Of a stretch of DNA of 64,000 bases, positions 7,978-16,216 are shown piece after piece (positions within the stretch are counted from its first letter, which is position 1; the number at the start of each line of letters is the position of its first letter). The translations under genes were made by a program, and so were the position numbers. The notes under the pieces were generated by a model. It ran no database searches. It was given only the letters and a program-made list of their open reading frames with translations, and was not told the DNA's origin. The DNA comes from B33-G16 sp964611035 (GTDB lineage: Bacteria > Desulfobacterota > DSM-4660 > Desulfatiglandales > B25-G16), in assembly GCA_964611035.1 (NCBI GenBank), contig CAZSWT010000004.1:28830-92829 (forward strand), given 5' to 3'.

Positions 7978-9444
7978 ATGGCCCTTATAGAAGACCAGAC
8001 ATATCAACCGACAGTACTGGTGATTGATGATGAAAAACGAATACGTGAAGGATGCTATAAGATACTCACAAAAGAGAACTGCCTGGTTGAGATGGCCGAA
8101 AACGGAGAAATGGGGCTAAGAATGCTTGATGAGAAACATTACGATATTATCCTTACAGATTTGATGATGCCAGGTATAGGAGGAATGGAGGTTTTAGCTA
8201 AGGTTCGTGAGCAACATCCTGATTCTGTTTCAATCGTGATTACTGGTTTTGCAACCCTGGAACACTCTATCGAGGCAATGAAAAAGGGTGCCTTCGATTT
8301 TATACCCAAACCTTTTACACCAGATCAGTTGAGAGTTGTAGTCAGCAAGGCTGTTAAAATGACGAGAACCCTGCAAGATATTGCCACAGAAAAAACACGC
8401 CTTAAAACCATAGTAAACTATTTAGCTGGTGGCGTACTGGTAACTGATAAAAGCAAAAATATTATACTCTATAATCCTACCTTACTGAAAATGTTAGGGT
8501 ACGGGGGGGATGCCCTCGATGATCAACCGCTCAGTGCCTTAAGTAAAGATGAAAAATTGACTGGGATTATAGATGGTATCCTTGCATTGAATAAAGGTGA
8601 GTTCAAAATTCTGAACGCTGAGATAGAACCACATGAAAGAGGAGAAGAGCCATCAAATCAATTATATCTAAGGGCCCAGGCAGTACCCTTCCGGAACAGA
8701 TCAGGAGAGATCCTGGGTTCTGTAACAATCATCGATGATATAACCCATCTAAAACTATTAGATGAAATGAAGTCCGCCTTTGTTAACATGGTCTCCCACG
8801 AGATCAGAAGTCCTCTTACTACTATTTTAAGTCAGATCAAAATCCTCATGGATGGGCTGGCAGGCGAGTTAGGTCCTAAACAAGAAGATATACTTGGTAA
8901 AATGTCACGGAAGGTTAACGGTCTTGTTGAATTATCCAATGAACTCCTTGACCTTTCCCGGATAGAGGCAGGATTGATAGTTCAGGATAAGCAACCAGTG
9001 CAATTGATGGATATCCTCGAGGGTTTAGTGGAATTTATACAGGCCAGGGCAAAGGAGAAAAACATTTCCCTAACCCTAAAAAAGACCAATCTACCCCTTA
9101 TTAATGCAGACATGAAAAGTATGGAGGAAGTTTTTAGCAATCTTATCACCAATGCTATCATCTATACCCCGGAAGGGGGGAAGGTAGATGTAATGGGGGA
9201 CGTTAAGGGAGATTTTGTGAGTATAAGTGTCAGTGATACCGGCTATGGTATCGCACCTGATGAGATACCTCGGATCTTTGATAAATTTTATCGGGCAAAA
9301 ACTGAAAAAACTCGAAATATTGTGGGAACAGGCCTTGGCCTTCCTATTGTAAAGAGCATTGTGGAGGCCCACAACGGAACTGTTAAGGTAGAGAGTGAAG
9401 AAGGAGTCGGATCCACCTTTTATGTCCGTCTTCCAATATCATGA
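7978..9444 (+). CDS. Hybrid receiver-PAS-histidine kinase
   Basis: 488 aa. The receiver comes first (residues 12-128: DDE 17-19, phospho-acceptor Asp61 in ILTDLMMP, Lys111 in PKPF). A PAS domain follows (about 140-258), then a HisKA domain with His274 (MVSHEIRSPL) and an HATPase with N-box LITNAIIYTP and G-boxes DTGYGI and GTGLGLP. Because an input receiver precedes the kinase, it is likely a downstream step in a phosphorelay fed by the adjacent kinase. Its transmitter is of the HPK1/PhoR type, unlike the two neighbouring NtrB-like kinases. No output regulator is encoded immediately downstream. Confidence 0.93.
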   Translation: MALIEDQTYQPTVLVIDDEKRIREGCYKILTKENCLVEMAENGEMGLRMLDEKHYDIILTDLMMPGIGGMEVLAKVREQHPDSVSIVITGFATLEHSIEAMKKGAFDFIPKPFTPDQLRVVVSKAVKMTRTLQDIATEKTRLKTIVNYLAGGVLVTDKSKNIILYNPTLLKMLGYGGDALDDQPLSALSKDEKLTGIIDGILALNKGEFKILNAEIEPHERGEEPSNQLYLRAQAVPFRNRSGEILGSVTIIDDITHLKLLDEMKSAFVNMVSHEIRSPLTTILSQIKILMDGLAGELGPKQEDILGKMSRKVNGLVELSNELLDLSRIEAGLIVQDKQPVQLMDILEGLVEFIQARAKEKNISLTLKKTNLPLINADMKSMEEVFSNLITNAIIYTPEGGKVDVMGDVKGDFVSISVSDTGYGIAPDEIPRIFDKFYRAKTEKTRNIVGTGLGLPIVKSIVEAHNGTVKVESEEGVGSTFYVRLPIS

Positions 9445-9553
9445 GCCTGAGATTACATTAAGTGCAATACATACAACCAAGAGCATCCATGGATAAATAA
9501 CTAACTTACCATTGTGGAAAGGTTATTTATACATGTCTGATTATTCCTGTTTG

Positions 9554-9775
9554 CTATGATTTTTGTTTTATCTCACCTGTAGCTGCTCTTTCAAGTCGAT
9601 AGCGCTTCTCGCTCTTTCTGCAAAGCTCCCATATAATACACGATTGTCTATATTTACAATAGGTGCATGGATCTGTACATGCCTCACAATTATCTAAACA
9701 TTCCTGACAATATCCAATTCCCATCTTCTGGCATGCCACCCTTGCTTCTCTATCGGGGTGATAACGGCATTTCAT
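9554..9775 (-). CDS. Small cysteine-rich (zinc-ribbon/B-box-like) protein
   Basis: 73 aa with ten cysteines. The N-terminus MKCRYHPDREARVAC is like the C-x2-H start of B-box-type zinc fingers, and further pairs follow (GYCQEC, CEAC, CTYC). A basic tail follows. It probably binds one or two zinc ions. It is the second gene after the GNAT acetyltransferase, 21 bp downstream, so the two are co-transcribed. The specific function is unknown. Confidence 0.7.
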   Translation of the reverse strand: MKCRYHPDREARVACQKMGIGYCQECLDNCEACTDPCTYCKYRQSCIIWELCRKSEKRYRLERAATGEIKQKS

Positions 9776-9796
9776 AATAGGATCACCGTAATATAT

Positions 9797-10306
9797 CTAC
9801 ATGATTCTCCTAAATTCATAATCACTTAACCTATCAGCCTTTGGCGTCTCTTTTGTAATATCAATTTCAAGATAAATACGGTTTCCTTGCCTGAAGCCTA
9901 TTTTCTCAAAAAAGGGCAATTGCATATTATCAGACAGCGAAACGATAGTATAAACGGTATCTACATCTAATTTCAAAAATCGTTTTCTGTAATCATCAAA
10001 TAAGGCTCTTGCAACTCCCTTATGATGATAATCTGGATGCACGCCTATGGTATGGATCCACCCCATATTTTCTGGCATTCCAAACTCCCTTGAGCCAATA
10101 TCGCCCAGGATAAAACCTATCACATTTCCTTCAATCTCGGCTACACATGAACCTAAAAATCGTCCCTCTTTATTCTTTTGAAGTTCCCTTTTCCAATATC
10201 CTTCCCTTTTTATACCAAGGTTTTTCTCTTCTATCTCAACTATTGCATCTACATCGGATTCCTTTATGCCCCTAATTACTATTTTTGATAAATCAAAATC
10301 CTCCAT
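9797..10306 (-). CDS. GNAT-family N-acetyltransferase
   Basis: 169 aa. The acetyl-CoA binding motif A reads IHTIGVHPDYHHKGVARAL (V-x-P-x-x-x-x-x-G-x-A), with preceding beta strands (VIGFILGDIG) and a C-terminal strand (FFEKIGFRQGN). The fold and length are typical of RimI-like enzymes. The substrate is not predictable. Start ATG follows ATGGAGGAAAAATT. It begins a two-gene operon with the cysteine-rich protein, behind a promoter and a ~120-nt hairpin-forming leader. Confidence 0.88.
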   Translation of the reverse strand: MEDFDLSKIVIRGIKESDVDAIVEIEEKNLGIKREGYWKRELQKNKEGRFLGSCVAEIEGNVIGFILGDIGSREFGMPENMGWIHTIGVHPDYHHKGVARALFDDYRKRFLKLDVDTVYTIVSLSDNMQLPFFEKIGFRQGNRIYLEIDITKETPKADRLSDYEFRRIM

Positions 10307-10427
10307 AATTTTTCCTCCATATTTTGAGTATATAGAAAAAAATATAATGAACTAACCCGCCGCAATCAGTGGGCCATCCTCCCAAAAAACTAAGCGGGAA
10401 AAAGAGCATTGGGATGTCTTTTTCTAT
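10307..10427 (-). other. Structured 5' leader of the GNAT operon
   Basis: About 120 nt between the promoter-predicted start and the GNAT start codon. CCCGC (10394-10398 on the complement) can pair with GCGGG (10356-10360), enclosing a GGGAGG...CCC segment. It could be an attenuator, or just a terminator for the upstream tungstate operon. It does not match a riboswitch family I know. Confidence 0.35.
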
Positions 10428-10433
10428 TATGGA

Positions 10434-10462
10434 AATATAAGTGAAATGGGCTTGTATGTCAA
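10434..10462 (-). promoter_or_regulatory. Sigma70-type promoter for the GNAT operon
   Basis: On the minus strand, TTGACA (10462-10457) and TATATT (10439-10434) are separated by 17 bp. Transcription would start near 10427. Confidence 0.6.
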
Positions 10463-10520
10463 AAGAAAATTGTCCACGATTTATGCCGTTATCAGGTTAG
10501 GTTACCGAGAAGATGCTTAA

Positions 10521-11558
10521 TTAAAATACATGAACTGCAGAGGCTTTGAAAGAGATATAAACTGGGATTCCCTCTTCCAGGCCAAGTTCGATAAGAGCCC
10601 CCTTTGTTATCAGGCCTTTAAAGGAAACATCCTTTATTTGTACATCAATCTCATAATAAAACCCCTGATTGTCGATTTGTGTGATCATTCCTGAATAGTT
10701 ATTTCTCATGCTTGAGGAAAATTTATTCCTGCTTATAACGATATCTTCAGACCTGACTGCCAAATATTGTGAAGAGGGGTCAACTATTCGGCCTATTTCA
10801 ATCTTTAATCCTGATACCACAGCATATGTTTCGTTAAAAGAGGCCTTAAAAAGGTTTTTCATCCCTACAAAATCAGCAACAAAAGGGGAGGCCGGTTTTT
10901 CAAAGATTTCTTTCACCTGACCTGTCTGTTCAATGCGGCCTTTATTCATCACTGCTGCTCGTCCTGCCAACGATAGTACCTCAACAAAATCATGGGTTAC
11001 CATTAAGAAAGTAGTATTAGAAGATTGATGAAGCCTCTTGAGGGCATTTCTAACTTCTTCCCTGAAATTGGGATCCAGTGCAGAAAGAGGTTCATCAAGG
11101 AGAAGCACTCTGGGTTCGATCATCAAGGCCCTTGCCAGGGCTACACGTTGCTTTTCGCCGCCGCTTAAGTTAACAGGAAAGCGCTGTTTCAGGCCGAAAA
11201 GATTCAATACTTCAAGCAAGCGATCAAGCCTTTTTTCTGCCTGAGTCTTATCTATCCTGTGAAAGTATAGACCATATTTGATATTTTCAAGAACCGTGAG
11301 ATGAGGGAAAAGAGCATAATCCTGGTAGACAATACTAATGCCCCGTTTTTCAGGGGGTAACCCGGTGATTTCCCTTTCTCCAATAAGAATTTTACCACTC
11401 ATTAAGGGGATCAGACCCGCTATTGCCTCTAAAAGCACAGTCTTACCTGCCCCGGTGGGACCCATGAGAATGAAGAATTCGTTTTCCTCCACGCTCAGGT
11501 TAATATCGCGGAGTTTAAATTCCTTCAGGTTAATGTTGAGATCCTGTATCTTGATCAT
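10521..11558 (-). CDS. wtpC: Tungstate/molybdate ABC transporter ATP-binding protein
   Basis: 345 aa from the ATG at 11558, which overlaps the permease stop as ATGA. An open frame continues upstream to 11630, but that extension only mirrors the permease. Walker A GPTGAGKT, signature LSGGEKQRVALARAL, Walker B VLLLDEPLSALDP and the H-loop MVTHDF are intact. The C-terminal ~100 residues resemble the TOBE-like domain of ModC/WtpC proteins. It energises oxyanion import through the adjacent permease and binding protein. Tungstate specificity comes from the WtpA-like binding protein, not from this gene. Confidence 0.9.
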   Translation of the reverse strand: MIKIQDLNINLKEFKLRDINLSVEENEFFILMGPTGAGKTVLLEAIAGLIPLMSGKILIGEREITGLPPEKRGISIVYQDYALFPHLTVLENIKYGLYFHRIDKTQAEKRLDRLLEVLNLFGLKQRFPVNLSGGEKQRVALARALMIEPRVLLLDEPLSALDPNFREEVRNALKRLHQSSNTTFLMVTHDFVEVLSLAGRAAVMNKGRIEQTGQVKEIFEKPASPFVADFVGMKNLFKASFNETYAVVSGLKIEIGRIVDPSSQYLAVRSEDIVISRNKFSSSMRNNYSGMITQIDNQGFYYEIDVQIKDVSFKGLITKGALIELGLEEGIPVYISFKASAVHVF

Positions 11559-12337
11559 GTTTCTTTTCTGTTTCCTGAGGTAAGAATTCGGAGTATCAGG
11601 AAAAGTAGCAGGGAAATCGACACGAGCCACACTGCAACGGGCTGAGAATATTTTAGGCCATATGCCTCGAAGCGTTCATAGATCATGACCGGGGCAATCA
11701 TGGGGTGGTAGGCAACGATTACCACTGCCCCGAATTCACTGATGGCCCGGGCGCTGCACATGATAAGGCCAATAAGCATGCTCCGCCATGCAAGGGGAAA
11801 GGTGATACGGAAAAAGGTGCTGGACATAGAGGCGCCGAGGCTCCGCGATACCTTTTCCAGACGGGGTGAAATCCCCTCGAAACCGGCTTTTGTGGCATTC
11901 AGGTAGAAGGGGATGCCCACAAAGGTCAATACGGTGATAATGCCAGTGACACTCCCCATAATCCGTATCCCGAGCTCGCTCAAAATCTGGCCGATCCAGT
12001 GATTTTTCCCTGCTACGCTCAGGATGGCAATGCCAACCACAGGATGGGGGATGGCGATAGGCAGATCAATGATGCTTTCCACCAGCCTCTTTCCTCTAAA
12101 GGAGCTTCGGGCCAGGAGATAGGCGAGGGGCGTTCCCAGAACAAAGGAAATCAAGGCGGCCAATCCAGCCGTGTAAATACTCAGCCAGATTGATCGCACA
12201 ACATCCTTATCCTTGATTGTCTCCTTGAGCATTGAAAGAGAAGGAGCAGTCATCATTTCGATCAAGGGGAGAAGGATAAAGGCCATGATCACCAGGCCAC
12301 ACGAGATACTAATCCAGAAAAACGGCTCACGTCTCAT
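11555..12337 (-). CDS. wtpB: Tungstate/molybdate ABC transporter permease
   Basis: 260 aa integral membrane protein of the BPD_transp_1 family with about six hydrophobic helices. The EAA loop reads RSLGASMSSTFFRITFPLA, which docks the ATPase. The helix pair near LPIAIPHPVVGIAIL is typical of ModB/WtpB permeases. It sits between wtpA (17-bp gap) and wtpC (4-bp overlap), so the three are one operon. Local GC content looks higher than in neighbouring genes. Confidence 0.9.
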   Translation of the reverse strand: MRREPFFWISISCGLVIMAFILLPLIEMMTAPSLSMLKETIKDKDVVRSIWLSIYTAGLAALISFVLGTPLAYLLARSSFRGKRLVESIIDLPIAIPHPVVGIAILSVAGKNHWIGQILSELGIRIMGSVTGIITVLTFVGIPFYLNATKAGFEGISPRLEKVSRSLGASMSSTFFRITFPLAWRSMLIGLIMCSARAISEFGAVVIVAYHPMIAPVMIYERFEAYGLKYSQPVAVWLVSISLLLFLILRILTSGNRKET

Positions 12338-12354
12338 GATTCACCTCGTTCATT

Positions 12355-13341
12355 TTATTCTCGAACTTCAACCAGATCTCGCAGCGATTTCGGAAGCCGT
12401 GCCTTCATTTCCGCTGTTGGAACCCTACATGGAATAAAGGGGGGTTGGCCCATCTCCTTGAGGATCTTTAGTCCCCCCTGCGGATCAAGCATATACTGCA
12501 GGAAGGCGATTGCTGCCTGAGTGTTAGGGGCGTTTTTCAGAAGGGTAATTCCGTAAGTGCATGACTTTCCCTTCTTCTTAAGAAAGGTTCCAGGTTTCTT
12601 TCCTGTGACCTTTGCAACGGCCTGCTTGTAGAAAGTATCATATTTATAATTTCCCAGGTTGATCTGGTCAGGGAGCTCCACGAATTTGAGTTCGTGCTGA
12701 ACCGCAACTGACCGGTACTCCCATGCATAATCCATATTTCCTGTCTGAAGAAGGGCAACAAGCTCTACTGATTTGGGCCTGATATTTGTCTTTGGACGAT
12801 TATCAATAAGCCTTTGATACAGTCCTGGGATTTGATAGTATTTCTCTGCCAGCTGAAGGACCATTACTGATCGATAACCGCAGGGATCAAGGTTGGGATC
12901 AGAATGTCCCCAGACGACGTCTTTTTTCAGAAGAATTTCATACCAGTTTTGGGCATTGATTTCTTTAGCATATTTACTTTTATTTGTATAGCAGAGCACC
13001 AGCCTGTTTGTGGCAAATCTGATATTCCAGTCAGCACATGCGGGAATGAGTAACTGATCGATGACTGTGTAATCGGCCGATGCCATGATATCACAGGGTT
13101 TTTTAAGGTCCGTTATTTTTCGGGCGCATTTTCGACTTCCAGCCGCTTCCCGGATAATATCCATCTTTGGGTATCTGCCCTCAAATACCTTCTCCATTTT
13201 GGCAAAGGGAATTGTCAAACTCCCAGCATTGAAGATTATGATTTTTCCTGTAGTATCTCCAAAGGATTTACCGCAAGGTAACAAAAGAACTATTGCAACT
13301 ACTCCATACATTAACCATTTATATCCGCTTCTTTCTTTCAT
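12355..13341 (-). CDS. wtpA: Tungstate ABC transporter substrate-binding protein
   Basis: 328 aa periplasmic binding protein with an N-terminal signal (hydrophobic LMYGVVAIVLLLP). WtpA-type motifs are visible: FNAGSLTIPF, AAGSRKCARKI, DIMASADYTVID and the signature WGHSDPNLDPCGYR, which distinguish WtpA from classical ModA. Start ATG 13341 is preferred over an ATG 12 nt upstream because GGAGGAACAT precedes it. It captures tungstate (or molybdate) for W/Mo-pterin enzymes. The inverted repeat TTGACA...TGTCAA at 13408-13433 upstream could combine promoter and operator (inference). Confidence 0.92.
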   Translation of the reverse strand: MKERSGYKWLMYGVVAIVLLLPCGKSFGDTTGKIIIFNAGSLTIPFAKMEKVFEGRYPKMDIIREAAGSRKCARKITDLKKPCDIMASADYTVIDQLLIPACADWNIRFATNRLVLCYTNKSKYAKEINAQNWYEILLKKDVVWGHSDPNLDPCGYRSVMVLQLAEKYYQIPGLYQRLIDNRPKTNIRPKSVELVALLQTGNMDYAWEYRSVAVQHELKFVELPDQINLGNYKYDTFYKQAVAKVTGKKPGTFLKKKGKSCTYGITLLKNAPNTQAAIAFLQYMLDPQGGLKILKEMGQPPFIPCRVPTAEMKARLPKSLRDLVEVRE

Positions 13342-13550
13342 ATGTTCCTCCATTGTTAAGGTATAAAGTGATTTTATGATTTGTATCTTTTTTGATATAT
13401 GTATTATTTGACATAATTAAAATTCCCTGTCAATAAGAATTTTATAGATTAGCACAACAAATTTTACAGAAGTTACATGTATCTAATTTCTTCTTTACAT
13501 CAAGAATTGGATAGGGGAGGATAAAAACTGAAAGTAAGCAAGGAAATTAA

Positions 13551-14363
13551 ATGGTCGAAAAGAAAATAAACTTATTAACCATATTATTCTTTGAAAATCT
13601 ACTTAAGTACAAAGAAATCAGGCATTTTGTATCAACTCGAAAAGGCGGCTTCAGTAAACCTCCATTTGATTCTCTTAATCTGGGACTTCATGTAGGAGAT
13701 GATCCAGACAATGTCCTGAAAAATAGAAAGAGACTTGCCAATACCGTTGGAATAGCATTACGCCACTTTACTATAGGCGAACAGATCCATTCCGGGAACG
13801 TTACTATCATATCCGAAGAGTCGAGAGGTAAGGGCAGCACGAATAAAAAAGAGGCAATCAATGTTACAGATGCCATGGTGACAAATATAGCAGGTATTTG
13901 TCTGGTAATCCTTGTAGCTGACTGTGTTCCAGTGTTGTTTTTTGACCCAGTACAAAGGGCTATAGGGGTCGCCCATGCAGGGTGGAAGGGAACACTACAA
14001 TTGATTGCGCAGAAAACTGTTATGGCTATGGAAAAGGCATTTGGCTCTATGGCAAAGGATATTGTAGTTGGCGTTGGACCATCTATAGGGCCATGCTGTT
14101 ATAAGGTTGGGCCAGATATTATCTCTCAGGTAGAAATCATATTTCACACCAAGAAAGAGTATATACTCAATGAATCAAAAAGTGGCGAGGGCTATTTTGA
14201 CCTATGGAAGGCAAATTTAGATCAGCTTCTTCACGCAGGTATAGAGAGAAAAAATATCGAAATGGCAATGACTTGTACATGCCATACTTCCGACCTATTT
14301 TTCTCTTTCCGGCATCAAAAAGGAGTTACAGGCAGATTTTGTGCAGGTATTACTCTCTTTTAA
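13551..14363 (+). CDS. pgeF: Peptidoglycan editing factor / YfiH-type multicopper-like hydrolase
   Basis: 270 aa, normal for the PgeF (YfiH, DUF152) family. The metal/catalytic triad is present: His80 (EQIHSGN), Cys125 (ADCVPV) and His142 (AHAGWKG). The N-terminal HFVSTRKGGFSKPP and the C-terminal TCTCHTSDLFFSFR are also family signatures. In E. coli the enzyme removes L-Ser misincorporated at position 2 of muropeptides; adenosine deaminase activity is known for homologues. It is not in an obvious operon: wtpA diverges on one side and dapA converges on the other. Confidence 0.92.
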   Translation: MVEKKINLLTILFFENLLKYKEIRHFVSTRKGGFSKPPFDSLNLGLHVGDDPDNVLKNRKRLANTVGIALRHFTIGEQIHSGNVTIISEESRGKGSTNKKEAINVTDAMVTNIAGICLVILVADCVPVLFFDPVQRAIGVAHAGWKGTLQLIAQKTVMAMEKAFGSMAKDIVVGVGPSIGPCCYKVGPDIISQVEIIFHTKKEYILNESKSGEGYFDLWKANLDQLLHAGIERKNIEMAMTCTCHTSDLFFSFRHQKGVTGRFCAGITLF

Positions 14364-14465
14364 TTTCCCTTACCCTAATCAAGATTGAGAATTGTTCTGA
14401 ATCTTGAGGCCTTTGCTTATTTTATTTCTCCTCAGCAAATGACCCCGACGCTTCCTCTCGGCCAT

Positions 14466-14499
14466 GAGACATGTCGGCGAGCTCATGTCGAGTCGCTCA
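14466..14499. repeat. Dispersed 34-bp hairpin repeat, copy 1
   Basis: GACATG (14468-14473) pairs with CATGTC (14484-14489) around a 10-nt loop. A second copy at 50723-50756 is identical at 31 of 34 positions. One paired substitution (A-T to G-C) preserves the stem. It lies between convergent pgeF and dapA. Confidence 0.6.
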
Positions 14500-14606
14500 A
14501 GGCGGAATGGCGCTCCATGGTTATAAATGGGAGAAACTTATAAGTTACATACGAGTTTCATAAGCGACTATTTTAATTGCTAATTGCTAATTTTAAATTT
14601 AGTTTC

Positions 14607-15644
14607 TTAGGAGTATTGATCATATCTCAGTCCGGCCAAGATCGACTCGTCATAGAGCCTGGCTTCTATATCAACCCCAAAAAAGTCTGCAACTGGTTTG
14701 AGGATCTCCGGACTATTCTTCCACACCGTGCGGCCTATATCCAAAACAACCTCAATCCCTTTTTTCGTCATTTTTCCAAGGGGTTGACGACATGGCCCGA
14801 CAGGCATTCCGAGAATCGACATCAGGGTCTTTGTGGCAAGGGGATTTCGTGCACGGCAAAGCACTTTTCCATAGGGAGTATCCTCCTGGGTTTTTACAGT
14901 CACAATCCCGAATAAGGGTTTCAAAGCGATCATAAGTTTTTCTGCTTCAGCATGCTTACCTTCATTGAGGAGTGTGGTCATATCCTTGACTGCTTTGGGA
15001 GCTATGTTAGAGGCCACAGATATTACTCCGCTCGCCTTGATCATAGGATCAGTCATCATAGCAAAGGTCTTATCATCATCACCAGAAAGAATTGTAAAGT
15101 CCTCCCCACAATATTCCCTGGTGCGTTTCATATTTTCTAGGTCTCCTGTAGCCTCTTTCACAGTGCTCATATTGGAAAATTGGGTATGGAGTATGGCGAG
15201 ATCTTCAGGGAGAAGCTGTGCACCAGTACGCCCCGGGATAACATAAGGGATGATCTGAATCTGCGGAAACATTTTTGCTACAGGGGCAACATACTCCCTG
15301 CGAATTTCAAGGGAACTTGGACCATTATAGTAAGGGTCTACCAGTAGAGCTGCATCAACGCCTGCATGCACTGCGTGCTGCGTGCTTTCCATGGTTTCCT
15401 GGGTATTGTTACTTCCTGTCCCTGCAATAGATTGGCACCTTGCCTTACTTTTTTCAGCCACTACTTCGACTACCTTGTTGTGTTCTTCCCATGTCAATGT
15501 CGGGCTCTCACCTGTCGTACCAACAGCGAGTATCCCGCTTACACCGCCTTCTATCTGAAATTCCACCAATTTTTCCAGACCCTCGTAATCTACCTCATGG
15601 TTTTTGAAAGGCGTCATCAGGGCCGTGTAATACCCACTAAACAT
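14607..15644 (-). CDS. dapA: 4-Hydroxy-tetrahydrodipicolinate synthase (DapA family)
   Basis: 345 aa TIM-barrel aldolase that condenses pyruvate with aspartate semialdehyde on the way to lysine and DAP. The GTTGE loop (42-46), Tyr105/106 (DPYYNG), Tyr134 and Arg139 (PYVIPGRTG) and Schiff-base Lys163 (TVKEATG) are all present. The C-terminus is about 50 residues longer than E. coli DapA. Start ATG follows AAAAGGAGG. A lysine riboswitch with an intrinsic terminator immediately upstream on the same strand supports the biosynthetic role against other DapA-family lyases. Confidence 0.93.
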   Translation of the reverse strand: MFSGYYTALMTPFKNHEVDYEGLEKLVEFQIEGGVSGILAVGTTGESPTLTWEEHNKVVEVVAEKSKARCQSIAGTGSNNTQETMESTQHAVHAGVDAALLVDPYYNGPSSLEIRREYVAPVAKMFPQIQIIPYVIPGRTGAQLLPEDLAILHTQFSNMSTVKEATGDLENMKRTREYCGEDFTILSGDDDKTFAMMTDPMIKASGVISVASNIAPKAVKDMTTLLNEGKHAEAEKLMIALKPLFGIVTVKTQEDTPYGKVLCRARNPLATKTLMSILGMPVGPCRQPLGKMTKKGIEVVLDIGRTVWKNSPEILKPVADFFGVDIEARLYDESILAGLRYDQYS

Positions 15645-15677
15645 TGTAGCACCTCCTTTTTATTATTTGTTTCTCCT

Positions 15678-15709
15678 AAAAAAAAGCAGCTGGAGCACGC
15701 CCCAACTGC
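15678..15709 (-). terminator. Riboswitch-controlled intrinsic terminator ahead of dapA
   Basis: On the minus strand GCAGTTGG pairs with CCAGCTGC (8 bp with one G-U) at 15709-15686, followed by eight U (15685-15678). The GCTCC in its loop/3' arm (complement of 15692-15696) can instead pair with GGAGC of the aptamer's closing stem (complement of 15727-15731). That gives a simple terminator/antiterminator switch. Confidence 0.88.
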
Positions 15710-15714
15710 AACCT

Positions 15715-15900
15715 CACCGAGAGAGCGCTCCACGAAAAAGGTCGTGACAGTACTGTGGATTTTATCCACAATCCCAACCCGCTTGTGTAACAGGCTATCA
15801 GCAAGCTTCGGCGGTACACCCTTTTACCGCAAGATCATTATACGGGTCCTGCTCCCCTCTCTCACGACTACTTATGAGCACCGCGCCTCAACTCTGGTTA
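15715..15900 (-). ncRNA. Lysine riboswitch (L box) aptamer
   Basis: Read on the minus strand the conserved core elements appear in order. AGAGTTGAGGCGCGG comes first, then GTGCTCATAAGTAGTC, then GGGTGTACCGCCGAAGC, then ACTGTCACGACC, and the 3' closing strand CGTGGAGCGCTCT. These match the five-helix-junction consensus of the L box (compare the E. coli lysC leader AGAGGCGCG...GCCGAGG...TTGTCAC...GTGGAGC). Bound lysine would stabilise the closing helix, free the terminator and switch dapA off. The promoter lies directly upstream. Confidence 0.92.
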
Positions 15901-15906
15901 TAGATC

Positions 15907-15935
15907 ACCCTAAAACATGAAATGTCTCGTGTCAA
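15907..15935 (-). promoter_or_regulatory. Promoter of the lysine-riboswitch/dapA transcript
   Basis: TTGACA (15935-15930, minus strand), a 17-bp spacer and TAGGGT (15912-15907). The predicted start near 15900 coincides with the 5' edge of the aptamer. Confidence 0.65.
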
Positions 15936-16216
15936 GAGAAAAAGCCGCTTATTTTTACCCCTTAAAGCAAGCAGTTACTTTTATTGATCGATAGGGATTC
16001 TCGATGAATGTACGAATATCAAAAGACTCGGTTCATATTTATCATCGGTATTTATCCATAATGCTTATCAGCTTGAAAAACCACTTGCAATAAATAGTGT
16101 AAGCACCTATTATCGCTGCCTGGGGATAAGTATTCTTTTCCAAGTGAGAATTGATATACGATGTATGACCATTTATTTAAGAGATTTACAACCTTTATCC
16201 TAACGGAGATTACGTT

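Noticed and set aside
9485..9535. ATAAATAAC/GTTATTTAT inverted repeat after the hybrid kinase gene as a terminator
   Set aside because: AT-only stem with a long loop and no T-tract.
15366..15920. Long plus-strand open frame across the dapA start and its upstream region
   Set aside because: It is antisense to dapA and to the lysine riboswitch; no ribosome site and no protein-like composition.
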